In this document: positions 60,043-64,000 of the stretch, piece by piece
Layout: each line of letters opens with the position of its first letter
Position numbering within the stretch: the stretch's first letter is position 1
Translations under genes and position numbers: made by a program
From: Tessaracoccus sp. OH4464_COT-324
GTDB taxonomy: Bacteria; Actinomycetota; Actinomycetes; Propionibacteriales; Propionibacteriaceae
Direction: 5' to 3'
Length of the DNA stretch: 64,000 nt
NCBI RefSeq assembly: GCF_003932855.1
Contig: NZ_RQYZ01000015.1
Coordinates: forward strand, 1-64,000
The notes under the pieces: generated by a model
The model's database searches: none
The model's input: the letters and a program-made list of their open reading frames with translations, nothing else
Told to the model about the DNA's origin: nothing

Positions 60043-62315
60043 CCGGGAACGTTGACGTGCGAAGCAAGTGGGAGGCGGCTGGCCGCTCGGTGAAGTGGGT
60101 GATCGTCGATTCCGCTCTTCTGCTGCTGTTCGTTGCTCTCATCGGGCTGGCCTTCTGGCCGGTCTACGCCACCTGGGTGCTGTGGCTGAGCTTGTTCGGG
60201 TTCGCACTGATCGGTGTCGGAATCGGTGTAGCCGCTGCTTTCAAGCGTTGGCGGCTCGGCACTGTCGCGCTGGTTTCGTTGGCGGCCTGGCTCGTTTTCG
60301 GTAGCGCGCTGACCATGCCTGCGCAGTCGATCGGCCGGGTGATCCCGACGGGGCGCACCCTGTACGGTCTGCTCACCGGGCCAGCCACCGCCTGGCGCGA
60401 TATGCTGACGCTGGATCCCCCGATCGGTGAAACCTTCAATCTTCTCGTGGTTCCTGGGCTCATCGGCCTGCTGGTGGGGCTGTTGGGCACAGCACTTTCG
60501 CTGCGCAGCCGGACTCCGACATTCGCCTGGCTCCCGGCCGGCATCGGTTATGGTGTCGCGGCGGCGTTCGGGGTCACCGTCACCGTGTGGCCGCTCTACG
60601 TCGGTGTGGGGTTCTATGTGCTGGTACTGGTTTGGGTGACGTACCGGCGTGAGGTGGTGTACTCGCGGCTGTCCAACATGCCCAGTGGCCTGCGTTTCGG
60701 CCGGGTGACCATCGGCGCGGTGCTGTTGGCAGGTACCACGATCGCCGGGGCGACGTTGGGTCCGCTGTTGCTCGGTCAGAGCGCCCGAGCCACGCTGCGC
60801 AGTGACACGCCGATTCCCGTGGACCTGGCCGAGCGGCGCTCGCCGCTGCAGGCCTTCCGGGCCAACATCGTGCGAGACGCGGACGCCGTGCTGTTCGAGG
60901 TTGATGGCATCGCCCGCGGTGACGTGATCCGGTTGGCCACGCTGGACGCCTACGACGGCATCGCGTTTCGGGTCGCCACTCTCGACGACACGGCCCTTGA
61001 CGAGACCACCTTCCGTCGCGTCGGGGAGTGGATTAACGATGACAGCGATGGGCGTGAGGCCACCGTCGGGGTGCGCATTCGGGAATACTCCGACGTGTGG
61101 CTGCCCACGATCGGACGGCTGCGGGCCATCCGTTTCGGGGGCGAGCACGCTATCGGTCAGCAGGAGAGCTTTTACTACAACCACTCCTCGGCCACCGGCG
61201 TCACGCTGGCGGGCCTGAGCCCGGAGGACTCCTACGAGCTGGATGTGGTGGTGGCTGGGCGGCCGAGCGACGAGGAGATTGCGGGCGCCAAGGCGGGCAA
61301 CCTCAAGCAGGCGGCGGTGACGAACGTGCCGGAGACCCTGCGGGCCCTCGCCCGGCTGTGGACCGAGGGGCAGGACTTCGCGGGCGGCCAGGCGCTTGAG
61401 CTGGAGAGACGGCTTAGGGAAGGGTACTTCAGTCACGGGGACGACCCCGGTGTGAAGGCGCTGCCCGGGCATTCGCAGAGTCGCCTGGAGATGCTGTTGG
61501 CTAAGCCGGAGATGATGATCGGCGACCACGAGCAGTACGCGTCGGCGATGACCCTGATGGCCCGCAGCCTGGGCATCCCGTCGCGGATCATCTACGGCTA
61601 CCAGATGGGGGATTCCCGCGAGGTCAAGGGCCACCAGGTGGGCGCCTGGCCGGAGCTGTTCCTGGAGGGATTCGGCTGGGTTCGGTTTGACCCGACGCCG
61701 CCGATGGATCGCAAGCCGCCGGAGAAGGTGGAGCAGACCCCGCCGGAGCCGAAGCCGTTCATCGTCGCGCCTCCGCCTCCTCCGAAGATTCCCGAGTCGA
61801 TTCCGCAGGATGACAACCTGCATATCGAGCGGGCTGATCCGCCGGAACCGGACAACGCCATCAACTGGGCCCAGGTGGGCGCGGTGATGCTGGTGACGGG
61901 CGTTCCGTTGCTGACGATCGTGTTCCCGATCGTGCTGATCTTGGGCATGAAGAGCCGGCGACGCGCGCGTCGCCGCAACGATCCGGTGACGGCCAACCGG
62001 GTGGCGGGCGCCTGGCTTGAGCTCGTCGACAAGGCTCGTGACCTGGGGCGCTCCCCGTCGGTTTCCGCGACGCGTTCGGAGCAGGCCGAGCAGCTGGTGG
62101 CGGACTTCCCGCGGCTGGTGGAGACCGCCGACGCCATCGAGCTCGCGAAGGAGGCCGACTGGCTGGTGTTTGCGCCGGGCAGCCCGGGAGCCAACGTGGT
62201 TCAGGATTACTGGGCGGCCTCGAAGAACGTTCGTAAGGGTATGCGACGCTCGGTGTGGTTGCCGCGCTGGTTTGCGTCGGCTCTCTCCACGAAGTCCTTC
62301 CGCAAGATCAAGTGA
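60039..62315 (+). CDS. Transglutaminase-like multispanning membrane protein, catalytic residues lost (Region C)
   Basis: A 758-residue protein with seven or so N-terminal helices, a transglutaminase-like domain and a C-terminal helix (~residues 610-635) before a cytosolic tail. At the catalytic Cys position the sequence is IGDHEQYASAMTLMARSLG, with His in place of Cys; the catalytic His region reads VGAWPELFLEGFGW, with Gly in place of His; only the Asp (FDPTPP) remains. Loss is therefore more complete than in Region B. The Pro/Lys-rich strip after FDPTP (DRKPPEKVEQTPPEPKP) is shared by both copies and may be a flexible spacer. Confidence 0.9.
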   Translation: MTGNVDVRSKWEAAGRSVKWVIVDSALLLLFVALIGLAFWPVYATWVLWLSLFGFALIGVGIGVAAAFKRWRLGTVALVSLAAWLVFGSALTMPAQSIGRVIPTGRTLYGLLTGPATAWRDMLTLDPPIGETFNLLVVPGLIGLLVGLLGTALSLRSRTPTFAWLPAGIGYGVAAAFGVTVTVWPLYVGVGFYVLVLVWVTYRREVVYSRLSNMPSGLRFGRVTIGAVLLAGTTIAGATLGPLLLGQSARATLRSDTPIPVDLAERRSPLQAFRANIVRDADAVLFEVDGIARGDVIRLATLDAYDGIAFRVATLDDTALDETTFRRVGEWINDDSDGREATVGVRIREYSDVWLPTIGRLRAIRFGGEHAIGQQESFYYNHSSATGVTLAGLSPEDSYELDVVVAGRPSDEEIAGAKAGNLKQAAVTNVPETLRALARLWTEGQDFAGGQALELERRLREGYFSHGDDPGVKALPGHSQSRLEMLLAKPEMMIGDHEQYASAMTLMARSLGIPSRIIYGYQMGDSREVKGHQVGAWPELFLEGFGWVRFDPTPPMDRKPPEKVEQTPPEPKPFIVAPPPPPKIPESIPQDDNLHIERADPPEPDNAINWAQVGAVMLVTGVPLLTIVFPIVLILGMKSRRRARRRNDPVTANRVAGAWLELVDKARDLGRSPSVSATRSEQAEQLVADFPRLVETADAIELAKEADWLVFAPGSPGANVVQDYWAASKNVRKGMRRSVWLPRWFASALSTKSFRKIK

Positions 62316-62437
62316 TGTGAACTGCCGATGAGTACTAGCATGGATCGTCCGCGCGGGCGCGGCGGGTCAGCAGCCGATAACTGGTGAGCGTTAACGGCGG
62401 CGAATCCCGTATTGTATAGGGCCGAGGAGGTCAAAAA
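62316..62437 (+). promoter_or_regulatory. Intergenic promoter region before RDD-FHA gene
   Basis: The 122-nt gap contains TTAACG (62391-62396) and TATAGG (62415-62420) 18 nt apart as candidate -35/-10, and GAGGAGG (62424-62430) as ribosome binding site before GTG 62438. The -10 lacks the final T, so this is tentative. It implies the last gene is transcribed separately. Confidence 0.4.
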
Positions 62438-63852
62438 GTGAGTCGCATGATCCCTAAGGGGCACGAGGTGGCCGGTCTGGGGCGTAGGTTTGCCGCCTAC
62501 GTGCTGGATCTTGCGCCGGTTCTGGTACTGGAGCTGGTGCTGTTTGGGGTGCTTCAAGTGTGGGCAAGCCCGGCTGTGCTGCTGGTGGTCGGCATCGTAT
62601 CCGTCATGCTTTCGCTCGCTTACGGCCTCTACCAGTGGTGGGCTTACGCGACGACCGGTGCCGGTCTGGGCGCGCGGCTCGTCGGCGTGGAACTCGTCGG
62701 ACTGGTCGATGGCAAGCCGCTCGGTTGGTGGCGAGTGTTCCTGCGCTTCCTGGTGTTCGTGGGCCTGGGGGCCACTGGCGTGGGCGGCATCGCGATGCTG
62801 ATCTTCCTCGTCGTGCACGAGCGCCGCCAGGGCTGGCATGACATGGCGGTGAAGGCCATCGTCGTGCAGCCGAAGGCGGCTACAGAGCATGAGCGCGCAG
62901 AGCACTCCCCCAAACGCAACCACGTGCGCACGGTGGGGATGCCGCCGCATCTGGCGCAGCAGTTCAGCCCCGAGGCGCAGCCCCAGATGACCAGCGAGTA
63001 CACCACGCAGTCCAGTTTCGCCCCGCAGGCCGAGCAGCCGTTCTTCCCCGGCCCCGGCGGCTTCTCGCAGCCGATGGAACCGGCCAACACATTCCCCCCG
63101 GCCCAGCCCGGTTTCGGTGGCGCAGGCACGTTCCCACCCGCCCAATCGGGCGGCTTTGGTGCCAGCTCCTTCCCGGCGCCGCAGCCGAGTGCTCCGTCGG
63201 TGGGTTCGTCTTTCCCGGCGCCGCAGCCGAGTGCCCCGTCGGTGGGTTCGTCTTTCCCGGCGCCGCAGTGGGTTCGTCTTTCCCGGCGCCGCAGCCGAGC
63301 GCCGACTTCCGGGACGAGTCCGCCTTCGAGGTGCCCACCTTCGGCTCCCGCGGCAGCCATCCCGACTGGATCCCGATGCCGACACCGGCCTCCGTCCTGG
63401 AGCCGTCCAACCGCTCGGTGAAGGTCCGTCAGCGTGAGTTCGGCGAGGTGGAGGATGCGGACAGCACCGTGCTGTCCGTGGCTCCGCAGCACGCCCCGGC
63501 TCCGGGCGACCACGAGTGGTGCATTCGGCTCGACGATGGCCGCGAGGTGGGCTTGAACGTGACGGTTCTGCTGGGCCGCAACCCGCAGCGCAGCCCGGAA
63601 GATCCCGAGGTGCACCTGGTGCCCGCGTCGGGCGACGGCCGGATGATCTCGCGGACGCACGTCCTGATCGGCACCGACGCGCGAGGCGTTTTCGTCGTCG
63701 ACCGCGGCTCCACCAACGGCACCGCGTTGGTGTTGCCGAGCGGTGAGATGGAGCCCGCGCCGGCCGGTGTGCAGATGCGGGTCAAGGAGGGTCAGCAGGT
63801 GCGCTACGGCGACCGCTGGTTCACGGTGCTGGCGCGCCCCCCGCGCCACTGA
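62438..63852 (+). pseudogene. RDD-FHA membrane protein, interrupted by a frameshift
   Basis: Two frames make up one gene. The first (62438 to ~63268) encodes an RDD-family membrane domain (GLGRRFAAYVLDLAPVLVLE, GWHDMAVKAIVVQ; about four helices) and a Pro/Phe/Gln-rich linker. The second (from ~63268 to 63852) continues the linker (SSFPAPQPSADFRDE) and ends in an FHA domain (LLGRNPQRS, ISRTHVLI, DRGSTNGTAL) of normal form. The shift lies where a 42-bp repeat is short by 16 bp. Uninterrupted, the protein would be ~470 residues. It could be a true mutation, phase variation or an assembly error; as read, the FHA domain is not made from this start. Confidence 0.8.
63161..63294 (+). repeat. 42-bp tandem repeat with a 16-bp deletion causing the frameshift
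   Basis: Each full unit is a 26-nt block (coding GSSFPAPQ; copies at 63201-63226, 63243-63268, 63269-63294, and a variant at ~63161-63184) plus a 16-nt spacer. The spacer between the last two blocks is missing, so the downstream frame is displaced. Confidence 0.85.
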
Positions 63853-63873
63853 CCACCGGTTGAACAGCCCAGT

Positions 63874-63906
63874 CGAGTCCCGCCCGCCCTGCGCAGGCGG
63901 GACTCG
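63874..63906. terminator. Strong hairpin terminator after RDD-FHA gene
   Basis: CGAGTCCCGCC and GGCGGGACTCG form a perfect 11-bp stem around an 11-nt loop, 21 nt past the stop at 63852, followed by CGTTTCTGTG. It may also serve a convergent gene entering from the right. Confidence 0.75.
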
Positions 63907-63975
63907 CGTTTCTGTGCCCGCGCGCGAGCCGGGCCCTGTTTCGAGGAGCATCCCGGGTGGGCGCCCCTAGACGGT

Positions 63976-63999
63976 CTAGAGCTGGGTGCGGTGGAAGTT
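63976..63999 (-). CDS. Possible 3' end of a convergent gene running off the window
   Basis: On the minus strand the last bases read NFHRTQL followed by TAG. Only eight codons are visible, so this is a suggestion from position (facing the hairpin at 63874-63906) rather than a gene call. Confidence 0.2.
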   Translation of the reverse strand, partial: NFHRTQL

Positions 64000-64000
64000 G

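Overview
The window is high-GC actinobacterial chromosome. The pointers are a translational ultrashort T-box before ileS, aspartate kinase with an internal beta-subunit start, several apparently leaderless genes, YibE/F and DUF58/MoxR/transglutaminase clusters. A Propionibacteriaceae-like or related host is plausible, but I cannot fix genus from sequence alone. There are no rRNA, tRNA, CRISPR or insertion-sequence features that I can support.

Layout. 1-5.5 kb: ordinary genes (helical protein, DUF885 peptidase-like protein, an SMR transporter pair with a small Nfu_N-like protein, YibE/F membrane protein, zinc-finger rhomboid protease). 5.5-21.9 kb: one tightly coupled ten-gene operon (Region A) encoding a small membrane protein, an exported vWA protein with a Trp/Gly/Pro-rich tail, a giant tubulin/FtsZ-like protein, a membrane coiled-coil protein, a membrane protein with a Gln/Pro-repeat tail, a fibronectin-like protein, a GTPase-associated GAP1-like protein, a second vWA-like protein, a zinc-ribbon GTPase and a TerD-like protein. 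22.4-37.4 kb: Region B, a PFNA-type cluster (giant Ig/FnIII surface protein, MoxR AAA+ ATPase, DUF58, transglutaminase-like membrane protein, degenerate PP2C, FHA protein, Ser/Thr kinase) with visibly lower GC and relaxed codon use. 37.4-50 kb: housekeeping and metabolic genes (solute-binding lipoprotein, lysC, Gfo/Idh oxidoreductase, DUF2087 protein, GH76, methyltransferase, cupin, ileS with T-box, a duplicated-fold hypothetical, PatB/MalY aminotransferase). 50-63.9 kb: Region C, a second PFNA-type cluster of normal GC (zinc-ribbon FHA protein, giant Ig/FnIII protein, MoxR, DUF58, transglutaminase-like protein, and a frameshifted RDD-FHA gene).

How the genes may work together. Region A looks like a GTPase/tubulin-centred assembly anchored in the membrane. 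Its parts (TerD, GAP1-like, vWA, zinc-ribbon GTPase) match the ingredients of GTPase-centred bacterial conflict/stress systems proposed from comparative genomics, but the tubulin-like core plus membrane scaffolds is unusual and its function is not known to me. Regions B and C are paralogous surface-protein systems: a MoxR ATPase with DUF58 and a transglutaminase-like membrane partner sit beside a giant extracellular filament-like protein, with phospho-signalling (kinase, phosphatase, FHA) on the cytoplasmic side. Both transglutaminase-like proteins appear to lack the catalytic Cys, the only PP2C is degenerate, and only Region B carries a kinase, so Region C may depend on it or on kinases elsewhere. 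The last ~1.1 kb of the Region C giant gene has a different base composition from the rest, suggesting exchange of its C-terminal tip.
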